A DNA stretch of 64,000 nucleotides from Bacteroidales bacterium. Lineage in GTDB: Bacteria; Bacteroidota; Bacteroidia; Bacteroidales; Prolixibacteraceae. The notes below the pieces were generated by a model, which saw only the letters and a program-made list of their open reading frames with translations, was not told the DNA's origin and did no database searches. Position 1 is the stretch's first letter. Each line of letters begins with the position of its first letter. The stretch spans positions 1 to 64,000 of the forward strand of contig JAATGF010000152.1 in assembly GCA_015654795.1 (NCBI GenBank). Direction: 5' to 3'. Shown here piece by piece: positions 18,617 through 27,776 of the stretch. The position numbers and the translations under genes are program-made.

Positions 18617-19540
18617 ATGAAACAAAACATAGCACTATTTTTTTTGCTCTTGACAACGTTTTTTGTAAATGGCCAGACACTTTATTCAAAAGCTTATGGC
18701 AATATCGATAACCCAGTAATTATATTCATTCACGGTGGACCGAGTGGAAATTCAACTCTTTTTGAAGCCACCACAGCTCAACCCCTTGCTAACAAAGGTT
18801 TCTATGTAATTGTTTATGACCGTCGTGGCGAAGGTCGCTCAATAGACTCGACAGCAACATTCACTTACCAAGAGACTTTTACTGATATAAACGAAATTTA
18901 CCAAACCTATAAAATTGAGAAAGCAAATCTTATTGGGCACAGCTTTGGTGGGTTGGTCGCAACGCTTTACACAGACAAATATCCCGAAAAAGTAAAATCA
19001 CTTATTCTTGCCGGAGCATTATTTTCACAGCAAGACACTTATAACCATATATTAAAGTCTGTAAAGCAAATTTACCAAACTAAGAATGATACTTTAATGT
19101 TGAGAATGGTCGACAAAGTAGAAAGACTTAATAAAAACTCTGCAGAATATCGCAAAGGCTGCTATGACTTAGCTGGCAAAAATGATTTTTTTGAAATGCC
19201 AAACCCAACAGTAAAAGCAAACAAATTAAGGCAAGAATATGAGACAAGTGAATTTCATAAAACCAATATCCGAAATAATCAAGCACCTGTACTTTTTTAT
19301 AAAAATGAAGTACTCAATAACATTGACACTAAACCAGTTTTAAGAGGACTAAAAAATAAAGGTGTGAAACTTTTTGCTATTTATGGACAACAGGACGGAA
19401 TTTATTCGACTTTACAATTAAGTGATATTGGAAAAATTGTTGAAAATGGTAATTTTAAAATCATTGACAACTGTTCACATTACTTGTTTGTTGACCAACA
19501 AGAGACTTTCATTGGAAATGTTGAAAAATGGATAAAGTAA
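18617..19540 (+). CDS. Alpha/beta hydrolase (proline iminopeptidase-like)
   Basis: 'FIHGGPSGNSTLF', 'YDRRGEGRS', 'LIGHSFGGLVATLY', C-terminal 'NCSHYLF'. Confidence 0.9.
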   Translation: MKQNIALFFLLLTTFFVNGQTLYSKAYGNIDNPVIIFIHGGPSGNSTLFEATTAQPLANKGFYVIVYDRRGEGRSIDSTATFTYQETFTDINEIYQTYKIEKANLIGHSFGGLVATLYTDKYPEKVKSLILAGALFSQQDTYNHILKSVKQIYQTKNDTLMLRMVDKVERLNKNSAEYRKGCYDLAGKNDFFEMPNPTVKANKLRQEYETSEFHKTNIRNNQAPVLFYKNEVLNNIDTKPVLRGLKNKGVKLFAIYGQQDGIYSTLQLSDIGKIVENGNFKIIDNCSHYLFVDQQETFIGNVEKWIK

Positions 19541-19544
19541 AAAC

Positions 19545-19620
19545 TACCGCTAATTGAGTAGCCCGCCACACCAGTAAACACTGGCAGGGAGAGGCTCCCA
19601 CACTGTACGTACGGTTTTAG
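19545..19620 (-). other. Group II intron 3'-end-like relic (antisense to cargo gene)
   Basis: Minus strand reads 'AACCGTACGTACAGTGTGGGAGCCTCTCCC...GGCGGGCTACTCAATTAGCGGTAGTT', resembling a D5/D6 to 3' splice site segment. Confidence 0.4.
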
Positions 19621-19822
19621 TTGTCTGTCGTTTGTAATGATAAAAGCAATACTTCCGATTTTGGAAAGCTAATATGACAGGACTTCACACCCTCAAGGTT
19701 TTGGAAACCTTGAGGGTGGGGTTTGTGTCTTTTATTAACAAAAAAGTGTATATTTGAAGTGCAGCTTTCGTAGGCAGTTCATCGGGAAACTCCCTCCCTG
19801 CCTGTAACTGCGGAACGTTATG
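19618..19822 (+). repeat. Cassette-boundary intergenic element, copy C
   Basis: 'ttagttgtctgtcgtttgtaatgataaaagcaatacttccgattttggaaagct'; hairpin 19688-19718; 'gtgtatatttgaagtgcagctttcgtaggcagtt'; 'ctgcggaacgttatgcc'. Confidence 0.75.
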
Positions 19823-20785
19823 CCTTATATTATGAAGATTTTACCTGGAATAATTATTATTCTCCTCACCATTAATTCATTTGGACAAAGCAAGTTGCCA
19901 GAAGACTATGGATTTAGGCACTTACAGACAATTTACAAAGGTGACACTGTTGATATTTTAATAAAATCAAAGAAAGGAGAAGAACAAAAAGCAAAACCAT
20001 TACTCTTATTTTGTCAAGGTAGTTTACCACAACCTTTAATAAAATTTGATGAACAAGGAGTGTATGGCGTTTTCCCTTTTAATCCGGACAGTTTAACGAT
20101 AGATTATCATATCGCAATAGTAAGCAAGCCTTTTATCCCATTAATCGGAGAAAAGAAATTATTGGGAAAAAATTTCACTTTTACAGATAGTACAGGCTCT
20201 TACCCAAATAAGTATTCAGAAAGAAATCTGTTAGACTATTATGTGCGCCGAAATATTGAGGTCGTAAAATATTTACAGAAACAACAATGGATTTCGAAAA
20301 ATAAGTTAGTCGTTGCCGGGCATTCTGAAGGAAGCACAATAGCTGCCAAACTTGCATTATCGTATACAAAGATTACCCATTTAATCTATTCAGGAGGAAA
20401 TCCAATGGGACGAATAATGTCAATAATTGAACAGAGCAGAGCGATAGAAACTGACACAGACAGCACGAGGTACGGGGAAGAAAGCATAAAATATTGGCAA
20501 AGCATTGTCAGGAATAAAACAGATATGAATGCTTCACAAGGAGACACCTTTAGAGCAACTTATGAATTTTCGAATCCGCCAAAAAACTATTTGGAAAATT
20601 TAAAAATACCTGTTCTAATTTGCTACGGCACAAAAGACTGGAATGCTCCCTTTAATGATTACCTTAGGGTGAATATGATCAGAAAAGAGAAAAGAAATTT
20701 TACTTTTAAAGCGTATATCGGAACTGATCATAACTACTTTCCTTTATTGCCTAATGGTAAACCAAATTTCGAAATATTTAATTGA
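19820..20785 (+). CDS. Alpha/beta hydrolase family protein (secreted)
   Basis: In-frame 'MKILPGIIIILLTINSFGQ' signal peptide; 'VVAGHSEGSTIAAKLA' nucleophile elbow; 'DWNAPF', 'DHNYFP'. Confidence 0.85.
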   Translation: MPYIMKILPGIIIILLTINSFGQSKLPEDYGFRHLQTIYKGDTVDILIKSKKGEEQKAKPLLLFCQGSLPQPLIKFDEQGVYGVFPFNPDSLTIDYHIAIVSKPFIPLIGEKKLLGKNFTFTDSTGSYPNKYSERNLLDYYVRRNIEVVKYLQKQQWISKNKLVVAGHSEGSTIAAKLALSYTKITHLIYSGGNPMGRIMSIIEQSRAIETDTDSTRYGEESIKYWQSIVRNKTDMNASQGDTFRATYEFSNPPKNYLENLKIPVLICYGTKDWNAPFNDYLRVNMIRKEKRNFTFKAYIGTDHNYFPLLPNGKPNFEIFN

Positions 20786-20849
20786 GACAAAATAGCAAAT
20801 GACTGGCAGAAGTGGTTAAAACAGAATTAAATACGAGGCAACAGCAATT

Positions 20850-20930
20850 ATTTCGGTGCTTTATTAACAGCAATGTGTTGTATATTTGAAGTGCAGCATT
20901 TCGTAGACAGTTTGGCAGTTATAATCCGAT
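20850..20930 (+). repeat. Cassette-boundary intergenic element, copy D (partial)
   Basis: 'tttcggtgctttattaacagcaatgtgttgtatatttgaagtgcagcatttcgtagacagtttggcagtt'. Confidence 0.55.
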
Positions 20931-20965
20931 CCTCCATCACAATTCTGACTTTAAGAAAATAACAG

Positions 20966-21072
20966 AGGCAATAAATAGTTTTGTTAATTAAGATTTGGTA
21001 TTTTTGTCATAATGCAAAACCAAATATCTAAGGTACAAAGGAAAAGCAAAGCAGATTATGAAATGTAAAAAA
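20966..21072 (+). repeat. ~105-bp duplicated segment, copy 1, with 18-aa micro-ORF
   Basis: Near-identical to 25844-25955. Confidence 0.8.
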
Positions 21073-21135
21073 ATATTAAAGTAAAATTACTTACCGATAT
21101 TTACCAGTTAGCATTCATTGTAAAAGACAACAACC

Positions 21136-22518
21136 ATGAAGAAAACAATTTTAATTGTTGCTATTTGTATCCAGACTGTTTGTTTCGGACAAGTGAATTA
21201 CAAATACTATTCAAAAACTGAATTAGAGCAAGATTTAGCTTTCTTCTCAGAAAAACTCACCTCCATTCATCCTCTCTTTTTAGACAAGGCTGTACGCAGT
21301 ACCTGGGAAAACAATTTATCGGCCATGAGAAAGTCTTTAAAAGATAGCATGACCCAAAACGAGTTTTATTTATTGTTAGCACCTTCTTTGGCTTCTTTAA
21401 ACGATGGACATAGTTATTTTCGAATGCCTTTTGACCAACGTGCTCAGTATACAAAGGCAGGAGGACTTGCATTTCCTTTTTTTGTTGATATAGTCGACAG
21501 TAAAATCTTCATTGCCCAATATTGTGGAGAGGACAGTACTCTATTCTCTGGTGGAGAGGAAATTATTCGAATAAATGGCATTGGTTCCGCAGATATGGTA
21601 TTTGAAATGCAAAAGCTTTTTGGCGGAAGTTCTATCGCAAGCAGGCAGAAAGCTGTTGCCGATAATTTTAGATTCTATATTTGGATGATTTATGGTTTTG
21701 AAAAGGAATATGAATTGGTTATTAAGAATAAGCAAAATCAGACCTCTCAAGTATCAGTTTCCGGAATAACAAGCGAACAATTCCAACGCAACATAAAACG
21801 GTTTACTCCCCTGAAAAATGAACTCTATTCTTTTTCTATTGATAATGTTCACAAAACTTCAATTTTGAAAATCAAATCTTTTGGTCAACTGGAAAGCTTT
21901 TGTGCTTTTGCTGATAGTGCGTTCGCTGTCATTACTAAGAATAAGATCGAGAATTTGATAGTTGACATCCGTGGCAATGGAGGAGGGAGAAGTGTCGTTG
22001 TCGATTCGTTAATGAATTATTTAACCGACAAAACATATACTCAATATCGTAAGATTGAAATTCGGGTTAGCCCGGAACTCAAAGAGCGATATAAAGAGAA
22101 ATATCCCGATCGTTATGAGTCGATTAATAATTATGCGATTGATGACTTAGTCGTTCCGGATATGAATCTCACACTTCCTTCAAATAACAAGTTACGTTTT
22201 GCCGGAAACCTTTTTCTGTTAACCGACAAAACATCGTCAAGTGCTGCCGCAACTTTTGCCGGGATTTTTAAAGAACTAAAATTAGGGGTAATTATTGGTG
22301 AAGAGACCGGTGGAACAATTGGATATTATGGTGATTATTGGGACATATCGACACCAAACACGATAATTACTTTTTGTATTGCTCCAAAACGATTTATTCA
22401 ATACGGAGGAACAGATTTAGACAGAGGCGTAATACCCGACCAATTAATCATAAATAGCGGAAATTCAATAATCAATTTTGCTTATAACTTAATTGAAAAA
22501 CAACGAAATGCCAATTGA
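21136..22518 (+). CDS. S41 family peptidase (C-terminal processing protease-like)
   Basis: 'NLIVDIRGNGGG', 'LLTDKTSSSAAATFAGIFKELKLGVIIGEETGG' S41 motifs; signal peptide. Confidence 0.9.
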   Translation: MKKTILIVAICIQTVCFGQVNYKYYSKTELEQDLAFFSEKLTSIHPLFLDKAVRSTWENNLSAMRKSLKDSMTQNEFYLLLAPSLASLNDGHSYFRMPFDQRAQYTKAGGLAFPFFVDIVDSKIFIAQYCGEDSTLFSGGEEIIRINGIGSADMVFEMQKLFGGSSIASRQKAVADNFRFYIWMIYGFEKEYELVIKNKQNQTSQVSVSGITSEQFQRNIKRFTPLKNELYSFSIDNVHKTSILKIKSFGQLESFCAFADSAFAVITKNKIENLIVDIRGNGGGRSVVVDSLMNYLTDKTYTQYRKIEIRVSPELKERYKEKYPDRYESINNYAIDDLVVPDMNLTLPSNNKLRFAGNLFLLTDKTSSSAAATFAGIFKELKLGVIIGEETGGTIGYYGDYWDISTPNTIITFCIAPKRFIQYGGTDLDRGVIPDQLIINSGNSIINFAYNLIEKQRNAN

Positions 22519-22579
22519 ATGGACTGCCCCCCGATCCTCCTCATTTGCAATAGCTTGCTGGCCCCGTTTTACGGGGAGG

Positions 22580-22725
22580 AGTCAGTTGTCTGTCGTTTGC
22601 AACGATAAAAGCATTACTTCAGATTTCATGAAGTTGATACGATAAGACTTCACACCCTCAAGGTTTTGGAAACCTTGAGGGTGTGAAGTCCATGTTTTAT
22701 TAACAAAAAAGGTAAATACTCAGGT
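22580..22725 (+). repeat. Cassette-boundary intergenic element, copy E
   Basis: 'gtcagttgtctgtcgtttgcaacgataaaagcattacttc'; extended hairpin CTTCACACCCTCAAGGTTT-TGG-AAACCTTGAGGGTGTGAAG (22648-22688). Confidence 0.75.
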
Positions 22726-22904
22726 ACTCTATTTATTTTTTTAACTTATTTTTACAGGAAAGTTAAATAGACCGGGATTACGTTCGGCGAGGTAAAAAGA
22801 CAAAACAAATTGAGCGGAAAATTTAAAAATCCAAATGGAAAAGATCCTATCAGATAAGGGTTGGAAAATTAACTTTAATAGGAAAAACCTGAACGAATTA
22901 ACTT

Positions 22905-24818
22905 ATGCAAAGAAACATACAATACCTGGTTGTATTGGCAGGGCTTCTTTTTAGCCTTTATGCGTGTGAATTTTCACCTTCGGAAATCCCATTGACTGAA
23001 ATTGAACCACCTTCAGCGAATGTTCCTGCGATAAGGATTGAATTGAAACCGGAAATGGACACTTTGAGACTTTCAGAGGATGCTTGGGTAACTTATTCGG
23101 TAGAAACCGGAGACAATAAGTTGTACCGAATTGACTTTCAGTTTGACAGTATTGCTATTGGTGATTTAAGCTATGAATCTGACAAAAAAGTGAGCGCTTA
23201 TATCCATACGAATTTGATAGAGAACGGTATTCATGAATTAAAAATCATTACTTATACAGCTACCAACTCAGGCAGTATTGCCGATAAAATAGGTAGCGAA
23301 GTATATCGCTATGAAATTAAATGGCCGGTATTTGTTAATAAGCAGGCAAAAGATAATTTCAAATTCAATAGTTTGAAATTTGTTCCTGAAGGAATCATGG
23401 TTAGTTGGCCTGAATACAACTATGCTGATTTTAATCGTTATGAATTCTCCTGGAGTTACGCCAATAGCCAGAATGGAGGAGTAAATATTACTGATCCGCG
23501 TCAAAATTCATACATCGATAATAAATATGTAGAAGGATGTTATGCATATTATTGTGTATTCGTATATTATACTGCAGGGGGCTTCCGGTTTGATAATTTA
23601 ACTTATTGTAAAAACATTACAAATCCGGTGGTTCATGTAAATGGAGATTGTAGTGTTGATATTCGTTGGACCCATTCAAAAAATGAGCAGTATGTTCAAT
23701 TATATTGTATAAAAACCTCAGCTCCCAATTATGGGATTCCCGAAGAACATGATCTTACTGACCTAAACGACACAACACTCCGTTTGAACGAGAAAATTGG
23801 CTTTGGCAGTGATTATCAGGCTCAGTTGCGTTACATTCCCCAGGGATTTAACAATTATCATACGATTTTAAATACGGCAGGTGGATTGATCAACTTTGCA
23901 ATTGGTGATTCTGTTCCCCGATTTCAGAAGGCATTCCATATAACAGCAGAAAATTCCCTGCTTATTTACAACGAAGAAACTTTATCAAAATATAATCTTA
24001 TTACAGGCGAAAGTTCGGCAACTATTCCAGTAGCTTCAGTCGAAAATGTTTATTTGTGGACAATGACCGGTTCCCCGGATGGGAATTATATTGGATGTTT
24101 TGATAATAAGGAATATGAGATTCGGCGAAGTTCAGACTTTTCGATTATTAAAAAGATGGATATTGCAGCTTACGATGGTTTTAATTTAACATTGAATGAT
24201 ATTTCTATTTCGAATAATGGATTGATCGCCACTGCCGATTACTTTAATAACCTTCGGATCTTTAATTCAACAAGTGGACAAAAAATATTTGAGAAGAACT
24301 TTAATTCTGATTATCTCAGGAAGGCAATACTCTCACCGGACGGTAAAAATCTTGCTGTTATGCTAAATGATTACAGTTTAAATACCACCTCTCTGGTTTA
24401 TTTTAGTTTCGATGGTAACCAATTGAAAGAATTAGGACGTGTTCATGGAGTTGGGGAAGATGTTGGGGCGGTTTTGGCTTTCGCTCCGCAGTCCGAACAA
24501 AAAGTGATTGTTTCACGATGGCGTGCAATGTATGAATACAATGTAGAAGTAAGAGATTCCCATACTTTTGAACTGCTTCATTCAGTTGAAGTTCCTATGC
24601 TTTTTGTGCCGGTTGTTTATGACTATAAAACGGATCAGGTAATTGCCCAATATCAATCGTTTCCAACGGAAAAATATTCCTATTTGATAGACTTAAAGAC
24701 CGGAACCCGGAAAAAAACAGTTCAGTTTGCCGGAAAAGAACCATTGGTCTTTATCAGCGGGAATGTTCTTTCAGGGAATGGAAGGTCAATTAGGATTGAA
24801 GATTATATAATTAAATAA
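22905..24818 (+). CDS. Lipoprotein with C-terminal WD40/beta-propeller-like repeats
   Basis: N-terminal lipobox 'LFSLYACEFSPSE'; 'WTMTGSPDGNYIGCF', 'AILSPDGKNLAVML' repeats. Confidence 0.7.
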   Translation: MQRNIQYLVVLAGLLFSLYACEFSPSEIPLTEIEPPSANVPAIRIELKPEMDTLRLSEDAWVTYSVETGDNKLYRIDFQFDSIAIGDLSYESDKKVSAYIHTNLIENGIHELKIITYTATNSGSIADKIGSEVYRYEIKWPVFVNKQAKDNFKFNSLKFVPEGIMVSWPEYNYADFNRYEFSWSYANSQNGGVNITDPRQNSYIDNKYVEGCYAYYCVFVYYTAGGFRFDNLTYCKNITNPVVHVNGDCSVDIRWTHSKNEQYVQLYCIKTSAPNYGIPEEHDLTDLNDTTLRLNEKIGFGSDYQAQLRYIPQGFNNYHTILNTAGGLINFAIGDSVPRFQKAFHITAENSLLIYNEETLSKYNLITGESSATIPVASVENVYLWTMTGSPDGNYIGCFDNKEYEIRRSSDFSIIKKMDIAAYDGFNLTLNDISISNNGLIATADYFNNLRIFNSTSGQKIFEKNFNSDYLRKAILSPDGKNLAVMLNDYSLNTTSLVYFSFDGNQLKELGRVHGVGEDVGAVLAFAPQSEQKVIVSRWRAMYEYNVEVRDSHTFELLHSVEVPMLFVPVVYDYKTDQVIAQYQSFPTEKYSYLIDLKTGTRKKTVQFAGKEPLVFISGNVLSGNGRSIRIEDYIIK

Positions 24819-24844
24819 TCCAATGGTTCGAAATATAGAAACGT

Positions 24845-25546
24845 ATGAGAAAATTAGTCGTTTTGTTTTTTATTTTACTTTCCGTGCAACTTTCTGCACA
24901 GCTAAATCCGGAGAAGGTAAAAATTGGAATCCAGTCAGGTTATGCTTTTTACGGACAAAAAGATTTAAACTCCATAAATCAGGATATCATCAACCAGCTC
25001 CCGTTCGAGGCCAGAATCATCGATGATTTTAAACCTGTCCTTTTCATCGGGGCATACGTCCAATATGATCTATTCAGCCGTTTCTCTGTGGGACCTGCTT
25101 ATGAATATCATTATACCGGCTCACGAGTGGGGGTAAAAGATTATTCAGGAATATTTTCTTTTGATCAGTATGTGCATACACATAGGGTCGGATTGAAAGC
25201 CGATTATTGTTTGATTCCCTTTGGACGGGTAAAATTCAACATTGAAATGAATGCGGGAGCAAGTTTTACAGACTGGAAAATGGATTCGAACCTGGAAATA
25301 GGAGATAACGGAGAATATTCAGAACATCAACTTGATAAACTAAAGGGACTTAGTTGGTATATTTCGCCTGCGCTTAAATTTAAATATAGACTAATCCCTA
25401 AGATCTGTTTTGTGGGAGCTGTTGCTTATTCCTTCGATCTGATTAAAGACTATCATTATAAAGAAAATAGAGATATTGAAATCGTTAAATTCCCGGATTG
25501 GAGTGGCATTAGCTTATCCTTAGGATTAGAGTTCAAATTGAAATGA
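24845..25546 (+). CDS. Outer-membrane beta-barrel-like hypothetical protein
   Basis: Signal peptide 'MRKLVVLFFILLSVQLSAQ'; alternating beta-strand pattern, C-terminal 'GISLSLGLEFKLK'. Confidence 0.7.
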   Translation: MRKLVVLFFILLSVQLSAQLNPEKVKIGIQSGYAFYGQKDLNSINQDIINQLPFEARIIDDFKPVLFIGAYVQYDLFSRFSVGPAYEYHYTGSRVGVKDYSGIFSFDQYVHTHRVGLKADYCLIPFGRVKFNIEMNAGASFTDWKMDSNLEIGDNGEYSEHQLDKLKGLSWYISPALKFKYRLIPKICFVGAVAYSFDLIKDYHYKENRDIEIVKFPDWSGISLSLGLEFKLK

Positions 25547-25619
25547 TTTGTCGTGAAACTTTAATATTAAAATCTGACATACAGCGAATAAATAAGGTGA
25601 ATAAAATAATGTCGTATTT

Positions 25620-25720
25620 ACAAAAGTGGGAAAGGGAGAAAGGAAAGGGCGATGGGGCGAAATGGCGACAATTTGTCAAATCTTTGATAAACCAAACATA
25701 GAGCAAATACGAGGAAAATA
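25620..25720 (-). repeat. Dispersed repeat R2, inverted partial copy
   Basis: 'aaccaaacatagagcaaatacgagg' is the reverse complement of the GCTCTATGTTT 11-nt repeat; 'gggcgatggggcgaaatggcg' matches CGCC..CGCCCCATCGCC of the other copies. Confidence 0.55.
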
Positions 25721-25843
25721 TGCAGCAAACCCATCAGAGTTGTTTATTTCAATTATGATGAGTATACATTAAAAGTGCACTGTGCGCGAAAGTCCACAGG
25801 TCCTATTTATTGGCAAAAAAGGACATTTATTTATTCCCATTAA

Positions 25844-25955
25844 AGGCAATAAATAGTTTTGTTAATTAAGATTTGGTATTTTTGTCATAATGCAAAACCA
25901 AATATCTAAGGTACAGGCACAAAGGAAAAACAAAGCAGATTATGAAATGTAAAAA
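25844..25955 (+). repeat. ~105-bp duplicated segment, copy 2, with 20-aa micro-ORF
   Basis: Near-identical to 20966-21072 with a 6-nt in-frame insertion. Confidence 0.8.
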
Positions 25956-26129
25956 TGAACAACCCCGGGGCAGAGTCCCGAAGGATCAAAAGGAGTTTGT
26001 TTCCCAAACGTATTAGCTTCCGACCCAAAGGGTGGGGGAATTAAACCACTTTTAGATTAAAATAAAATTAGATAAGATTGTCCGGAAATAAAATCTGCAC
26101 AAACGGCTGCAGCTAAATGCAATTGTTCA

Positions 26130-26137
26130 TATCTTTG
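26130..26137 (+). promoter_or_regulatory. Putative Bacteroidetes -7 element TATCTTTG
   Basis: TATCTTTG upstream of the S51-like gene; matches TAnnTTTG. Confidence 0.4.
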
Positions 26138-26254
26138 CATTCCGTTGCGGTAGAAACCAAACATAGTGAACTCCTCTCGCTTTCACCATAACTGACGCAT
26201 GGCCACAGAACATTGACAATTTATCAGGCAGTATTGTCCTAAAATAATTGAAAA

Positions 26255-27442
26255 ATGAAACGAAGAATATTATCATTCCTTTTATTTACTATGCTGAGCA
26301 TTTTTGTATTCAATAGTGCGAGCGCTCAAAATAATGCACTAAAAACAGAAGGTACCATTTTTGTTTTTGGAGGGGACGTTAACCTGAAATTTGTTCAGTA
26401 TGTAGCTGATTTGACAAATAAAGAAAATCCCAAAATATGTTATTTGCCAACAGCAAGTGCAGACAATCAGGAAAATATAAAGTATTGGGAGAATATTTGT
26501 AACAGGATTGGAATAGCGTCTATTGTTCTCAAAGTATGGGTAAGTTCTTCTGAAAAGAATCAATCTTTTGACGATATTCTGCTTAACTCGGATGCAATTA
26601 TAGTTGGCGGCGGTAACACCCTAAATATGCTTGGCATATGGAAGGCTCAAGGTATTGATTCCATTTTAAACAAAGCGCTAAAAAATGGGATAATCTTAGC
26701 TGGGGGAAGTGCTGGTTCTATATGCTGGTTTCAGAACGGGATAAGTGACGCTCGCCCCGTCAACTTAAGTTTAGTCAATGGCTTAGGATTCCTTCCTTAT
26801 AGTAATTGTCCTCATTATTCAGATGAAGCAAAAAGGAATCTGTATCACCAAATGGTAAAAGACAAACAAATGTCAAATGGATATGCATGTGATGACCGCG
26901 CCGGAATTCTTTTTAAAAACGGAAAAGCTGTTGAATTCGTTAGTCAAAGTGATAAGCACAATTCGTATTTTGTCAGGATTGAGAAAGGCACTGTAAATGT
27001 AAAGGCTACGAAAATGGAACCGAAAATTCTTTTGAGTAAGAATGCGCTTCCGGAAAATGTCTACTCTAATTTATCTATCAAACAGAAAATAAAGGACTTA
27101 TTAGACGTAAACGATAAAACCACTCCATTAAATGCTTATGTATCTGAACTTAAAAGTTTACGATTAAATAAAGACAGTATAAGCGAGTCAGAGAGAAATA
27201 AAGTTTTAAATACAGGCATTGAAAAAATATTTGTATACGAAAATAAGTTAGCTGGTGTTATAAATGATGCTTATTGGGACTCTTTTGGTTATGGACTATG
27301 GTATTTTTATAATTGTAATGGCATTTGGAAAAGTATGGGTGAAGATATTGGTGGAGCAACAGTATTTGAAAGTGAAATTACATTCCGGGAAAAGGCAGAA
27401 ATAATTATTAAGAACGCAGAAGAGAAATTAAACTGCCACTAA
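26255..27442 (+). CDS. Peptidase S51/type 1 glutamine amidotransferase-like protein (cyanophycinase/peptidase E-like)
   Basis: 'IIVGGGNTLNML', 'IILAGGSAGSICWF' GxSAG nucleophile; signal peptide. Confidence 0.85.
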   Translation: MKRRILSFLLFTMLSIFVFNSASAQNNALKTEGTIFVFGGDVNLKFVQYVADLTNKENPKICYLPTASADNQENIKYWENICNRIGIASIVLKVWVSSSEKNQSFDDILLNSDAIIVGGGNTLNMLGIWKAQGIDSILNKALKNGIILAGGSAGSICWFQNGISDARPVNLSLVNGLGFLPYSNCPHYSDEAKRNLYHQMVKDKQMSNGYACDDRAGILFKNGKAVEFVSQSDKHNSYFVRIEKGTVNVKATKMEPKILLSKNALPENVYSNLSIKQKIKDLLDVNDKTTPLNAYVSELKSLRLNKDSISESERNKVLNTGIEKIFVYENKLAGVINDAYWDSFGYGLWYFYNCNGIWKSMGEDIGGATVFESEITFREKAEIIIKNAEEKLNCH

Positions 27443-27480
27443 TCGAGTGGACTACCATGATATGTAACCATCACCAGGAG
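27436..27480 (-). other. Weak group II intron 3'-end-like relic
   Basis: Minus strand '...GGTAGTCCACTCGATTAGTGGCAGTT' resembles the relics at 19545 and 35133; immediately follows the cargo stop codon. Confidence 0.25.
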
Positions 27481-27697
27481 AGCATATTATTCATTTCGAT
27501 TTGTAATTTCGCAATCATGACTATTTCACCATGCTATTGAAATGAGAATAACTGCCCATACACTTCCCCGATGCCAGTTATTTCCCGTTCAACAGCGCAT
27601 CATCATAATACCCAGAATTTGACATTTCCTTTTTTTATAGAAATTTATGTCATTCAACGACTAATAGACATAAACAGAATCGAGCAAAATACAATTT

Positions 27698-27744
27698 GCA
27701 CTTTGATAGTGCTATTTTCGTAGAAATATGCACTTAATTAGTGC
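27698..27744. promoter_or_regulatory. Two tandem inverted repeats GCACT-N5-AGTGC (candidate operator)
   Basis: GCACTttgatAGTGC at 27698-27712 and GCACTtaattAGTGC at 27730-27744, 32 nt apart, upstream of the ATG at 27777. Confidence 0.6.
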
Positions 27745-27776
27745 ATATTTATTATTTTTGCAGAAAATAAACTGCT

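Noticed and set aside
17366-22725. Classical integron
   Set aside because: No intI-like integrase in the window and the GTTRRRY/RYYYAAC core sites are not strictly matched; kept only as a cassette-like hypothesis.
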